Part shown: positions 1 to 7,410 of the stretch, piece by piece
How positions within the stretch are numbered: the first letter of the stretch is position 1
Layout of the letters: each line of letters opens with the position of its first letter
NCBI GenBank assembly: GCA_002421905.1
Contig: DISK01000010.1
Coordinates: forward strand, 1 to 64,000
From: Micavibrio sp. UBA6212
GTDB taxonomy: Bacteria; Pseudomonadota; Alphaproteobacteria; Micavibrionales; Micavibrionaceae
Length of the DNA stretch: 64,000 nucleotides
Direction of reading: 5' to 3'
Made by a program: the position numbers and the translations under genes
Notes under the pieces: generated by a model
Told to the model about the DNA's origin: nothing
The model's database searches: none
What the model saw: the letters and a program-made list of their open reading frames with translations, nothing else

Positions 1-49
1 TTGCATGGGGTGCAAGGGGTCGCAAGTTCAAATCTTGTCACTCCGACCA
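1..49 (+). tRNA. tRNA-Pro (anticodon GGG), 3' part only
   Basis: The window opens inside a tRNA. The seven-base anticodon loop ATGGGGT (bases 6-12) gives anticodon GGG after U33, closed by TTGC/GCAA. It is followed by a five-base variable loop, a T-arm GCAAG/CTTGT around TTCAAAT, an acceptor strand CACTCCG, discriminator A, and an encoded CCA at 47-49. The 5' half lies outside the window. A second proline tRNA (UGG) is present at 30.2 kb. Confidence 0.9.
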
Positions 50-82
50 ATTTTCAAGACACCAATCATAAAGAAGTTGGCT

Positions 83-715
83 ATGATAAACATAAATGTG
101 ATTGAACGGCTTAAGCTTCTCCGGCACATGACCAAAGAACATCGTGCTATTATTTTCAGTCTTCAAAAAGGTCAGGTTGCGATTGATTGTGGAGCCAATA
201 TAGGGGTCGTTTCCCGTGCCATGGCTTCGCGTGGTGCCACGATATATGCATTTGAACCAAACCCGTATGCTTTCGAGGTTTGTCAAAAGAAATGTAAGAT
301 GTACAAAAGCATTAATCTGATTAACAAGGCCGTCAGTACGACTGTTGAGAAAGTGAAACTTTACCTGCATAGGGAAGCGGATCAGGATCAGGTGGCATAT
401 TCACAAGGATCGTCCCTTCTTAAAACAAAGACAAATGTTAATCCTGATACGTTTTGCGAAGTTGAGACTGTCGATCTATCGGAGTTTATTTTCGGGCTGA
501 ACACACGTATCAATCTTTTGAAGATGGATATTGAAGGCTTCGAAGTAGAAGTTATTCCCCATTTGATAAAAACCAAGGCCATTGATTTGATAGATATGTG
601 TTTGGTGGAATTACACGAACGCAAAGCGCCCGAACTGCTGGAAAAAACTTTGGCGATGAGAGCCTTGATTGAAGAAAACGGTCTATCAAACAAGTTTGTT
701 CTGGATTGGCATTAA
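83..715 (+). CDS. FkbM family SAM-dependent methyltransferase
   Basis: A 210-residue protein with the FkbM-type class I methyltransferase fold. The SAM-binding loop DCGANIG is at residues 35-41, the acidic loop FEPNP at 57-61, and the family motif KMDIEGFE at 147-154. FkbM proteins O-methylate sugars or small molecules, often in surface glycan pathways, but the substrate cannot be read from sequence. The frame is open further upstream into the tRNA, so I chose the ATG at 83 as the first start after the tRNA. No good ribosome binding site is visible. The next gene starts 29 bases after its stop, so the two may be co-transcribed. Confidence 0.85.
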   Translation: MININVIERLKLLRHMTKEHRAIIFSLQKGQVAIDCGANIGVVSRAMASRGATIYAFEPNPYAFEVCQKKCKMYKSINLINKAVSTTVEKVKLYLHREADQDQVAYSQGSSLLKTKTNVNPDTFCEVETVDLSEFIFGLNTRINLLKMDIEGFEVEVIPHLIKTKAIDLIDMCLVELHERKAPELLEKTLAMRALIEENGLSNKFVLDWH

Positions 716-744
716 ACAAATCTTTTCGGTGGGGTATTGATCTA

Positions 745-1494
745 ATGATTAAGAAAATCGTTCTCGTAACATTTTCCCTTGTTGTAATAGCTTTGGTTGG
801 AGGGGTTATCTACGTCAAGACAAACCTGAATTCTATCGTCAAAAGCGCCATGGAAAAATATGGTGCTGAGATTACCCAGACAAATGTTTCCATCAAGGAT
901 GTCGATATATCGTTGGCAACAGGCGAGGGCACAGTTTCAGGATTTCATATTGGAAACCCAAAATCATTTTTTGCCGCCAGCGCAGTTGATATCGGGATTG
1001 TTTCTATGCAGCTTGATACCAGCAGCATCACTGGCAGTGGTCCTATAATTATCAAACAGATTGTAATTGATGCGCCTCAAATTACCTATGAAGGTAATAT
1101 GAGCGGGAACAATAATCTTCAAACTATTCAAAAAAACGTCAATGGCTCTTCATCTTCTGGGGCAGATAAAAAGGATGTATCCCGTAAGGTGATCATTAAA
1201 AACCTTTATATCAGGAATGGGGAGGTGAGCGTTACGCACAATCTGTTGAATGGAAAAAAAGTACAAACAGCACTGCCAACAATACATTTGAAAAATATTG
1301 GCGAAGAGAATTCGGGAATATCGCCTCAGGAATTAGCGGCCAGAGTAATGGGAGCGATTATCCGTGGAGCCACCAAGGCCGGCGGATCCGTCCTGACAAA
1401 AGAGCTTACGTCTTTGAAAGGGCTGGGCAGCAATGCAGTCGATGGCGCTGCGAGCACTGTCAAAGACTCGGTTGGAAAATTATTCGGCAAATAA
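745..1494 (+). CDS. AsmA-like membrane-anchored periplasmic protein
   Basis: A 249-residue protein with one N-terminal membrane helix (about residues 5-26) and then a periplasmic region rich in beta-strand patterns. It contains the phrase VSIKDVDISLATGEGTVSGF, typical of AsmA/DUF748-like proteins thought to act in outer-membrane lipid transport or assembly. The C-terminal third is Gly/Ala/Ser-rich and may form an amphipathic helix. The start at 745 follows a GGTGGGG Shine-Dalgarno-like stretch. A longer frame from 706 overlaps the previous gene and is less likely. The role is inferred from fold class only. Confidence 0.6.
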   Translation: MIKKIVLVTFSLVVIALVGGVIYVKTNLNSIVKSAMEKYGAEITQTNVSIKDVDISLATGEGTVSGFHIGNPKSFFAASAVDIGIVSMQLDTSSITGSGPIIIKQIVIDAPQITYEGNMSGNNNLQTIQKNVNGSSSSGADKKDVSRKVIIKNLYIRNGEVSVTHNLLNGKKVQTALPTIHLKNIGEENSGISPQELAARVMGAIIRGATKAGGSVLTKELTSLKGLGSNAVDGAASTVKDSVGKLFGK

Positions 1495-1504
1495 TGAGCC
1501 TCTG

Positions 1505-1822
1505 TTAAGGGCAAGAATAAGCTTTGCCTTGTAGAGTGTATTTGTAACCCACCTCAACAGGTTCATCCAAAACCAGATATCCCGCCCCTAAACGCACGGC
1601 AGATTCTTTGGCCAGAGTGATAAGTTTATTCTCGGTTGTTTGGGTAAAGACACCGAAATAGGGAGCTTCACTGGAAACATTCCCCTTGAAATTGCATTGC
1701 CCCGTCACTTCTATGGGAATAAGTTTGACTTGGCCCACACGCTTATCATCTTGTGTGCTTGCACAAGCCGTCAATAAGAGTGGACTAAAGGCAAGAATGC
1801 CTACGGCTAAAATACGGTTCAT
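1505..1822 (-). CDS. small outer-membrane-type lipoprotein, unknown function
   Basis: A 105-residue protein with a lipoprotein signal peptide ending in the lipobox LTAC, cleaved before the Cys at about residue 20. The mature part has two further cysteines (in GQCNF and at the C-terminus, YSCP) that could pair. The pattern resembles DUF4156-type lipoproteins, but I do not recognise it firmly. The start at 1822 is preceded by GGAGGA six bases upstream. The in-frame ATG five codons earlier would place that site inside the gene, so it is rejected. The gene is convergent with the AsmA-like gene, with a 10-base gap. Confidence 0.75.
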   Translation of the reverse strand: MNRILAVGILAFSPLLLTACASTQDDKRVGQVKLIPIEVTGQCNFKGNVSSEAPYFGVFTQTTENKLITLAKESAVRLGAGYLVLDEPVEVGYKYTLQGKAYSCP

Positions 1823-1948
1823 AAAAAAATCCTCCATTAACTTGTGTAGATATAGCGGATAAATCCTACTCGGAACATCCCTGATCTTGAGTTGGCAAAA
1901 ATTATATTGCCGGGTTTTTTGTGTCCAATAGTTGGATAATAGAATCCA

Positions 1949-2284
1949 TTAATATAAACGTCCCCCGATCGGGACATCTTTGTCCGGAGAGATCAGGGTG
2001 ACTTGGCCGCGTTCATCCGGAAATCCTAAAACCAGAATTTCCGACATAAATTTGCCGATCTGCTTGGGAGGGAAATTGACCACAGCAGCAACCAGTGTTC
2101 CCCGTAATGTCTCGGGCGTATAATTCTGAGTAATTTGCGCAGACGTTTTTTTGACCCCGATTTCAGGGCCAAAATCGACATGTAGCTTATAAGCAGGGCG
2201 GCTTGCTTCGGGGAATTCAAAAACATCGACAATACGCCCGACGCGTATATCAACTTTCAAGAAATCATCAAAACTAATGGTCAT
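1949..2284 (-). CDS. csaA: CsaA-type tRNA-binding-domain protein (export chaperone)
   Basis: A 111-residue protein that is a single tRNA-binding (OB-fold) domain. It has the family phrases FLKVDIRVGRI near the N-terminus, SAQIT in the middle, and FPPKQIGKFMSEILVLGF towards the end, the region that forms the dimer and ligand-binding face in CsaA. CsaA-like proteins are dimeric chaperones linked to protein export, and related free domains bind tRNA. Full length and intact. It is divergent from cutA with a 76-base gap that must hold both promoters. Confidence 0.88.
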   Translation of the reverse strand: MTISFDDFLKVDIRVGRIVDVFEFPEASRPAYKLHVDFGPEIGVKKTSAQITQNYTPETLRGTLVAAVVNFPPKQIGKFMSEILVLGFPDERGQVTLISPDKDVPIGGRLY

Positions 2285-2360
2285 ATAAAAATCTGCTGTT
2301 AGAGGGTTATGATGTTACCAGTATATGATGTATATTACACATATCGAAAGGGAATAGCGA

Positions 2361-2678
2361 ATGTCTCAATTTTCAATGATCTATGTGACCTGCCCATCAA
2401 AGGAAGAAGCAGAAAAGATCCTTTTTGATCTGTTGGAGAAAAGATTGGTGGCCTGTGGGAATATAAGTTCTCCGATTACCTCTTATTATCATTGGCAGGG
2501 CGAAATAGAGAATTCAGAGGAATTTGTTCTGATTCTGAAAAGCAAATCGGGACTTTTCTCTGAAATAGAGCAACGGATAGCTGAGATTCATTCATATGAA
2601 GTCCCGTGCATTGTCGAAATTAACTTGGAAAAACTGCATCAGCCATATGCAAATTGGGTCAACGAAGAAACAAAATGA
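2361..2678 (+). CDS. cutA: divalent-cation tolerance protein CutA
   Basis: A 105-residue protein, full length for the trimeric CutA1 family. Diagnostic segments are VACGNI at 30-35, YYHWQGEI at 42-49 and HSYEVPCI at 77-84. CutA1 is a very stable cytoplasmic trimer with a PII-like fold. It is linked to copper tolerance in Escherichia coli, but its true ligand is unsettled. The sequence AAAGGGAA lies just upstream of the ATG as a ribosome binding site. Confidence 0.93.
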   Translation: MSQFSMIYVTCPSKEEAEKILFDLLEKRLVACGNISSPITSYYHWQGEIENSEEFVLILKSKSGLFSEIEQRIAEIHSYEVPCIVEINLEKLHQPYANWVNEETK

Positions 2679-2695
2679 TGGTATTCAAATACCAT
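2678..2695. repeat. perfect 18-bp palindrome at the cutA stop
   Basis: Arms ATGGTATT and AATACCAT flank a two-base CA centre and begin on the last base of the cutA stop codon. No U-tract follows, so it is not a standard terminator. It could be an mRNA 3'-end hairpin or an operator for the ribosomal protein promoter 60 bases downstream. Confidence 0.5.
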
Positions 2696-2753
2696 GACGG
2701 TATAACCCATTGAAAAATAATATAAAAATAAAAGATCATATTTATTATTTCTC

Positions 2754-2782
2754 TTGACGCCGCAGTATGGCTGGGATACAAC
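2754..2782 (+). promoter_or_regulatory. sigma-70-type promoter of rplM-rpsI
   Basis: A -35 box TTGACG (2754-2759) and a -10 box TACAAC (2777-2782) are separated by 17 bases, 47 bases before the rplM start. Confidence 0.6.
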
Positions 2783-2829
2783 CACACCCGAACAAGAACC
2801 AAAAGATAAGACTTAAAAGGACAAAGGGT

Positions 2830-3294
2830 ATGAAAACCTATTCCGCCAAGCCTTCCGAAATCGAGAAGAAATGGATCGTCGTTGATGCTGAAGGGCTGGT
2901 ATTGGGGCGTTTGGCGTCCGTACTGGCGATGCGTCTGCGCGGCAAACACAAACCATCATATACCCCGCACATGGATACGGGTGATTATGTTGTGGTCATT
3001 AACGCTGAAAAAGTTGTTTTGACCGGAAACAAACGCGAAGGAACAAAGTTCTATTGGCACACCGGATATCCGGGCGGTATCAAAGAACGCACCCGCGCAC
3101 AAATTTTGGACGGCAAACATCCAGAACGCGTTATCATGAAGGCTGTGGAGCGTATGCTTCCAGAAGGCCCTATGGGACGTAAAGTTTTGGGCAACATGCG
3201 TGTTTATACAGGGTCTGAGCATCCTCATGCCGCGCAAAATCCGGAATTTTTGGATGTTGCATCGATGAACACCAAAAACAAAGTGAGAGGTTAA
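2830..3294 (+). CDS. rplM: 50S ribosomal protein L13 (uL13)
   Basis: A 154-residue ribosomal protein that binds 23S rRNA early in large-subunit assembly. Typical L13 segments are WIVVDAEGLVLGRLAS near the start, GDYVVVINAEKV in the centre and MLPEGPMGRKV after residue 100. The ATG at 2830 matches the family N-terminus MKTYSAKP. The frame is open upstream to 2767, but that extension has no homology and covers the promoter. It forms an operon with rpsI, whose start lies five bases after the stop. Confidence 0.97.
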   Translation: MKTYSAKPSEIEKKWIVVDAEGLVLGRLASVLAMRLRGKHKPSYTPHMDTGDYVVVINAEKVVLTGNKREGTKFYWHTGYPGGIKERTRAQILDGKHPERVIMKAVERMLPEGPMGRKVLGNMRVYTGSEHPHAAQNPEFLDVASMNTKNKVRG

Positions 3295-3299
3295 TCGCC

Positions 3300-3761
3300 A
3301 TGGCAAGTTTAGAAAATCTGGCAACTTCCGTTGAAGTTGAAGAAATCGTCAAACGCGAACCAAAAATTGATGCGCAAGGCCGCTCTTATGCGACAGGTCG
3401 TCGTAAAGAAGCAACTGCCCGCGTCTGGATCAAACCAGGTTCTGGTAAAGTGACCGTGAATGGTCGCGATCAGGAAATCTATTTTGGTCGTAAAACCCAC
3501 TTGTTGGTGTTGAACCAGCCATTTCTGATCGTCAACCGCGTCAACCAGTTTGATGTTGTTTGTACAGTTGTTGGTGGTGGTTTGTCCGGTCAAGCTGGTG
3601 CTGTCCGTCACGGTATTTCCCGCGCTCTTCAATATTTCGAGCCGGATCTTCGTGGTGCGTTGAAAGCCGCAGGCATGCTGACGCGTGACTCTCGTGCTGT
3701 TGAACGTAAGAAAATCGGTCTCCATAAAGCACGTCGTGCGAAACAGTGGGTTAAGCGTTAA
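3300..3761 (+). CDS. rpsI: 30S ribosomal protein S9 (uS9)
   Basis: A 153-residue protein. After a variable N-terminal extension of about 25 residues, the S9 core begins at SYATGRRKEATARVW and ends in the basic tail HKARRAKQWVKR, which reaches into the ribosomal P site. It is translated just downstream of rplM, the conserved bacterial pairing. A strong terminator follows 20 bases after the stop. Confidence 0.97.
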   Translation: MASLENLATSVEVEEIVKREPKIDAQGRSYATGRRKEATARVWIKPGSGKVTVNGRDQEIYFGRKTHLLVLNQPFLIVNRVNQFDVVCTVVGGGLSGQAGAVRHGISRALQYFEPDLRGALKAAGMLTRDSRAVERKKIGLHKARRAKQWVKR

Positions 3762-3781
3762 GCGTCCCAATATACAATTTC

Positions 3782-3811
3782 AAAAGGCCGGAAATTTTCC
3801 GGCCTTTTTAT
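3782..3811 (+). terminator. Rho-independent terminator of rplM-rpsI
   Basis: The arms AAAAGGCCGGAAA and TTTCCGGCCTTTT form a long stem ending in a U-rich run 20 bases after rpsI. Confidence 0.85.
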
Positions 3812-3824
3812 TTTCTACAAAAAG

Positions 3825-3852
3825 AAACCCCGCCATATGAAGGCGGGGTTTT
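3825..3852 (-). terminator. Rho-independent terminator of glnA
   Basis: On the minus strand the arms AAACCCCGCC and GGCGGGGTTT close a seven-base loop and are followed by CTTTTTG. It lies directly after the glnA stop and back to back with the rpsI terminator. Confidence 0.85.
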
Positions 3853-3854
3853 GA

Positions 3855-5288
3855 TTACGACGAATAATACATATCGTATTCGATTGGATGTGGCATGGTT
3901 TCGTACGCCAATACTTCTTCCATTTTGAGGTCGAAATATGCGTCGATCAAGTCCTTCGAAAAGACTCCACCAACAGTCAGGAAATCATGATTGGCCTTTA
4001 AGGCATTGAGTGCTTCACGCAATGATCCACAAACGGTTGGAACCTTTGCCAATTCATCGGCAGGAAGTTCATACAAGTTTTTGTCCATAGCATCGCCAGG
4101 ATGGATTTTATTTTTAATTCCATCAAGCCCAGCCATCAGCATTGCCGCATAAGCCAGATAAGGGTTTGCTGTTGGATCAGGGAAACGAACTTCAACACGC
4201 TTGCCTTTTGGAGAGCTTGAGTGAGGAATCCGGCAAGATGCTGAACGGTTACGGGAAGAATAGGCTAGAAGAACCGGAGCCTCATAGCCCGGAACCAAAC
4301 GTTTATAGCTATTGGTGCTAGGATTGGTAAAGGCATTCAGAGCCTTCGCGTGTTTGATAATGCCGCCGATATAGAAAAGGGCAGTTTCAGACAGGCCTGC
4401 ATAACCGTCACCGGCAAAAGTTGGGGTCGAACCCTTCCAGATGGATTGGTGAACATGCATACCTGAACCATTATCGCCATAGATTGGTTTTGGCATAAAG
4501 GTTGCGGTTTGTCCGTAGGCAGCAGCAACATTGTGAACGACATGTTTGTAGATCTGCATGTTGTCGCCACAGTTCAAAAGAGTGTCAAACTTGATACCCA
4601 ATTCATGTTGGCTAGGGGCAACTTCATGGTGGTGTTTTTCAACTTCAACACCTTGAGACGCGATGACAGAGAGCATTTCAGCGCGTAAGTTGACGCCTGA
4701 ATCCATCGGTGAGTCAGGGAAATAACCACCTTTTACACGTGGACGGTGGGCAAGGTTGCCTTCCTCATAATGCGTATCTGTGTTGTTTGGGCCTTCATCA
4801 CTATCGATTTCATAGGAAACCTTGTTCATGCTGACTTTATATTTAACGCTATCAAAAACAAAAAACTCGGCTTCAGGACCAAAAAATGCGGTATCGCCAA
4901 TTCCCGTTGTTTTCAAGTAGTCTTCCGCGGCTTTTGCAACGGAGCGAGGGCAACGCTCATAATGCTTACGAGTTGAAGGCTCCAGAACAAAACAGAAAAC
5001 CTTGACCGTTGGCTGAGCAGAGAAGGGATCAACGCAGACACGGGACAAGTCAGGGAGCAAAATCATGTCGGACTCGTTAATGGCTTTCCACCCTGCAATG
5101 GAAGACCCATCAAAATAAATGCCGTCGGTCAATAAATCCACATCGACGGTCGAAACGTGCTGGGTTGTGTGCTGCTGTTTGCCGCGCAAATCAGCAAAAA
5201 CAAAGTCAACATACTGTTTTTCTTCGTCTTTTAGATATTTTACAAAGTCGGCAGGACTTTTGAATTTTAATGCGGTTGATGAAGTCAT
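3855..5288 (-). CDS. glnA: glutamine synthetase type I
   Basis: A 477-residue dodecameric enzyme making glutamine from glutamate, ammonia and ATP. Visible signatures are DGSSIAGW in the N-terminal domain, the metal- and glutamate-binding run GDNGSGMHVHQS, and SSRNRSASCRIP. The adenylylation site is present as KNLYELP with Tyr406, so GlnE-type covalent control is expected. GAGGGTGG precedes the ATG. In many relatives glnB lies just upstream. Here the upstream neighbour is tRNA-His on the other strand, so glnB must be elsewhere or absent. Confidence 0.97.
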   Translation of the reverse strand: MTSSTALKFKSPADFVKYLKDEEKQYVDFVFADLRGKQQHTTQHVSTVDVDLLTDGIYFDGSSIAGWKAINESDMILLPDLSRVCVDPFSAQPTVKVFCFVLEPSTRKHYERCPRSVAKAAEDYLKTTGIGDTAFFGPEAEFFVFDSVKYKVSMNKVSYEIDSDEGPNNTDTHYEEGNLAHRPRVKGGYFPDSPMDSGVNLRAEMLSVIASQGVEVEKHHHEVAPSQHELGIKFDTLLNCGDNMQIYKHVVHNVAAAYGQTATFMPKPIYGDNGSGMHVHQSIWKGSTPTFAGDGYAGLSETALFYIGGIIKHAKALNAFTNPSTNSYKRLVPGYEAPVLLAYSSRNRSASCRIPHSSSPKGKRVEVRFPDPTANPYLAYAAMLMAGLDGIKNKIHPGDAMDKNLYELPADELAKVPTVCGSLREALNALKANHDFLTVGGVFSKDLIDAYFDLKMEEVLAYETMPHPIEYDMYYSS

Positions 5289-5373
5289 TTTCCACCCTCA
5301 ATGAAAGTTAATATGCAAAAAATGCAGGACTGATATGTTAAGATGTTCGGGATTAGCACGTCTAAAATATTAC

Positions 5374-5401
5374 GTCCATAAGAAAAATTTTTTCTATGGA
5401 C
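5374..5401. promoter_or_regulatory. imperfect 28-bp palindrome upstream of glnA
   Basis: Outer arms GTCCATA and TATGGAC enclose an A-rich/T-rich inner part that also pairs apart from one bulged A. It lies 86-113 bases before the glnA start, a reasonable place for an operator. No U-tract follows on either strand. Its function is not shown by sequence alone. Confidence 0.35.
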
Positions 5402-5463
5402 AAAATCAACATTTTTTAGCATAAAGCTGCTTCCAACTAATTTGCTACCCATTTTTCTCTTGT

Positions 5464-5540
5464 GGCGGCCGTAGCTCAGTTGGTAGAGCCCTCGGTTGTG
5501 GTCCGAGTGGTCGTGGGTTCGAATCCCATCGGTCGCCCCA
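5464..5540 (+). tRNA. tRNA-His (anticodon GTG)
   Basis: A complete cloverleaf with the extra G-1 of histidine tRNAs paired to C73, acceptor GCGGCCG/CGGTCGC, anticodon stem CTCGG/CCGAG and loop TTGTGGT, T-loop TTCGAAT, and encoded CCA. A terminator follows at once. Confidence 0.97.
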
Positions 5541-5549
5541 TTAAATAAG

Positions 5550-5570
5550 CCCTCGTCAGAGGGTTTTTTT
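5550..5570 (+). terminator. Rho-independent terminator after tRNA-His
   Basis: The stem CCCTC/GAGGG with loop GTCA is followed by seven T residues, ten bases past the CCA. Confidence 0.85.
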
Positions 5571-5606
5571 AATGGATAGGCGAGAAGGAGCGTATAGCCC
5601 CGCCCC

Positions 5607-5619
5607 AATCCCATCGGTC
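5607..5619 (+). repeat. 13-bp copy of the tRNA-His 3' end
   Basis: The sequence AATCCCATCGGTC here is identical to 5522-5534 inside the T-arm and acceptor of tRNA-His, 85 bases away. A partial tRNA 3' duplication is the shape left by a tRNA-targeting integrase, but no integrase or insert remains between the copies. Confidence 0.6.
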
Positions 5620-5674
5620 ATCCATCATTTATAGACCCTATACAAAAGTCTTATTCTGGTTCATTATTTTGGCC

Positions 5675-7189
5675 ATGAACACCGAGATTCTTTCCGTAGA
5701 ACAAATGCGGCAAGCCGAGTCTCTCGCTATGGGCGGCAAGGCTTCAACTTATCCTTTAATGCAACGCGCGGGGCGCGCCGTGGCGGACATTGTCCGTGAA
5801 CGTTATGAACGGCAACCAGTATTGGTTCTTTGCGGTGCAGGGAACAATGGTGGGGATGGCTTTATCGCGGCATGTGAGCTTAAACGTAAAAAATGGGATG
5901 TAACTGTTGCGTGCATCCATGAAGTTAAGCATCTGGATGGAAATGTAGCGCTGGCAGCTCAGGAATGGGGAGAGGATGTTATTCCTTTTGATAAACTTGA
6001 TCTTCCGACCGAAGGCCTGATTATTGATGCGATCTATGGTGCTGGGCTAGAGCGTGAAATTACTGGCGATGCTCAGGAAATTTTGTTCCGGCTGCAACGC
6101 TCGATGTGTCCTGTGATCGCGGTAGATGTGCCAACCGGACTTTACTCTGACACGGGCGATTGCCAGCCCTGTACCCCCCAAGCAGAATTAACCGTTACAT
6201 TCTTCCGCAAGAAAATGGGGCATGTTCTGATGCCGGGGCGCATCGCTTGTGGAGAAATCATAGTCACTGATATTGGCATCAAAGACAGCGTGATTGAAGA
6301 TGTTGATGGGCCTTTGGTGCGGGAGAATGATCCGTCGTTAGGGTGGGGAGAGGATGCTTCCACCAAAGCTTTCTGGACACATAAATATCACCATGGACAT
6401 GTTGTTGTGCTGGGTGGTCGCGTGATGACCGGAGCAGGAGCTTTAGCGTCTTTGTCTGCCCTGAGAACCGGAGCAGGTCTGGTCACCATTGTTGCCCACA
6501 CAGATGTAATGAATGTTTATCGCCTGGCTAGCCCATCTCTGATGGTTGAGCCTTTGACTGAAATGGCCCGTTTCAAAGAGCATTTGAAAGACGAGCGCCG
6601 CAATGTGGTGCTGGTGGGGCCGGGGGCTGGGCTGGATCATCCTGCAGCGTTGAAGAAGGTCGTATTTGATGCAACCGGATATAATCCGCAGAAATACTGC
6701 ATTCTGGATGCCGATGCCCTATCAGTCTTTGAAGATGATAACCGTAATTTCTATAAAACAATTGGCGAGTATTGTATTCTGACTCCGCATGAAGGGGAGT
6801 TCGAACGCATTTTCCCTGATTACCACGGAAGTAAAGTTGAGCGCGCACGCGCTGCCTCTATCAAAACAGGTGCAATTATCGTTCTGAAAGGGGCAGATAC
6901 AGTGATTGCCGCCCCCGATGGACGGGCTGTTATCAACTCCACAGGGACAGGGTGGCTGGCCACCGCTGGAACAGGGGACGTTCTGGCGGGAATGATTGCA
7001 GGATTGGTCTGTCGTAAGGTTCTCAAGCCCTTTGACGCAGTCTGTGCAGCGGTTTGGATGCACGGAAAAGCGGCAGAGCTCGCAGGGCCGGGCATGATTT
7101 CCGATGACTTATCATCTGAAATACCGTCAGTCCTTTCTTTGTTAACTATTCTTCGGGAAAACGACGAAGAGATAGAAGACTCGGAATAA
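5675..7189 (+). CDS. nnr: bifunctional NAD(P)HX epimerase / ADP-dependent dehydratase
   Basis: A 504-residue fusion that repairs hydrated NADH and NADPH. The N-terminal YjeF_N epimerase domain (about 1-210) has LVLCGAGNNGGDG and later AVDVPTGLYSDTG. The C-terminal ribokinase-like dehydratase domain (about 230-490) has HKYHHGHVVVLGG, TPHEGEFERIF and the nucleotide-binding TGDVLAGMIAG near the end. I chose the ATG at 5675. An in-frame TTG two codons earlier is possible, and neither has a strong ribosome binding site. The C-terminus is acidic. Confidence 0.95.
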   Translation: MNTEILSVEQMRQAESLAMGGKASTYPLMQRAGRAVADIVRERYERQPVLVLCGAGNNGGDGFIAACELKRKKWDVTVACIHEVKHLDGNVALAAQEWGEDVIPFDKLDLPTEGLIIDAIYGAGLEREITGDAQEILFRLQRSMCPVIAVDVPTGLYSDTGDCQPCTPQAELTVTFFRKKMGHVLMPGRIACGEIIVTDIGIKDSVIEDVDGPLVRENDPSLGWGEDASTKAFWTHKYHHGHVVVLGGRVMTGAGALASLSALRTGAGLVTIVAHTDVMNVYRLASPSLMVEPLTEMARFKEHLKDERRNVVLVGPGAGLDHPAALKKVVFDATGYNPQKYCILDADALSVFEDDNRNFYKTIGEYCILTPHEGEFERIFPDYHGSKVERARAASIKTGAIIVLKGADTVIAAPDGRAVINSTGTGWLATAGTGDVLAGMIAGLVCRKVLKPFDAVCAAVWMHGKAAELAGPGMISDDLSSEIPSVLSLLTILRENDEEIEDSE

Positions 7190-7223
7190 TTTTCAAAATA
7201 TTTGGAAACTCTACAGTTTTCCC

Positions 7224-7267
7224 TTGGCGGCAGGGGCGTTCTGCGCTAAAACGCTGTTCGCCGCCGA
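7224..7267. other. two-tier stem-loop between nnr and tRNA-Leu
   Basis: An outer stem GGCGGC (7226-7231) pairs with GCCGCC (7260-7265), and an inner stem GCGTT pairs with AACGC. No T-run follows, so it is not a classic terminator, but it sits where nnr transcription should end and tRNA-Leu should begin. Confidence 0.5.
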
Positions 7268-7293
7268 ATTTAAGGTGCTGTATGTATGGCTAT

Positions 7294-7378
7294 GCGGGTG
7301 TGGCGAAATTGGCAGACGCGCCAGATTTAGGTTCTGGTGTCTTCGGACGTGGGGGTTCAAGTCCCTTCACCCGCACCA
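7294..7378 (+). tRNA. tRNA-Leu (anticodon TAG)
   Basis: A class II tRNA of 85 bases with a long variable arm (TGTCTTCGGACGT), acceptor GCGGGTG/CACCCGC, anticodon stem CCAGA/TCTGG around TTTAGGT, T-loop TTCAAGT and encoded CCA. Confidence 0.96.
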
Positions 7379-7410
7379 TAAATTTATTAAACCGGAAAGT
7401 GAAAAAAAGA

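Noticed and set aside
5313..5335. Possible sigma-54 promoter of glnA (TGCAT and TTGCA-like bases on the minus strand)
   Set aside because: The GG and GC elements are nine bases apart, not the eleven needed, and the first GG is missing.
5285..5614. Minus-strand frame covering tRNA-His
   Set aside because: It is read through the antisense of a clear tRNA and ends overlapping glnA; its sequence (GATDGIRTHDHSDHNRGLYQ-like) is the well-known false protein made by tRNA antisense reading.
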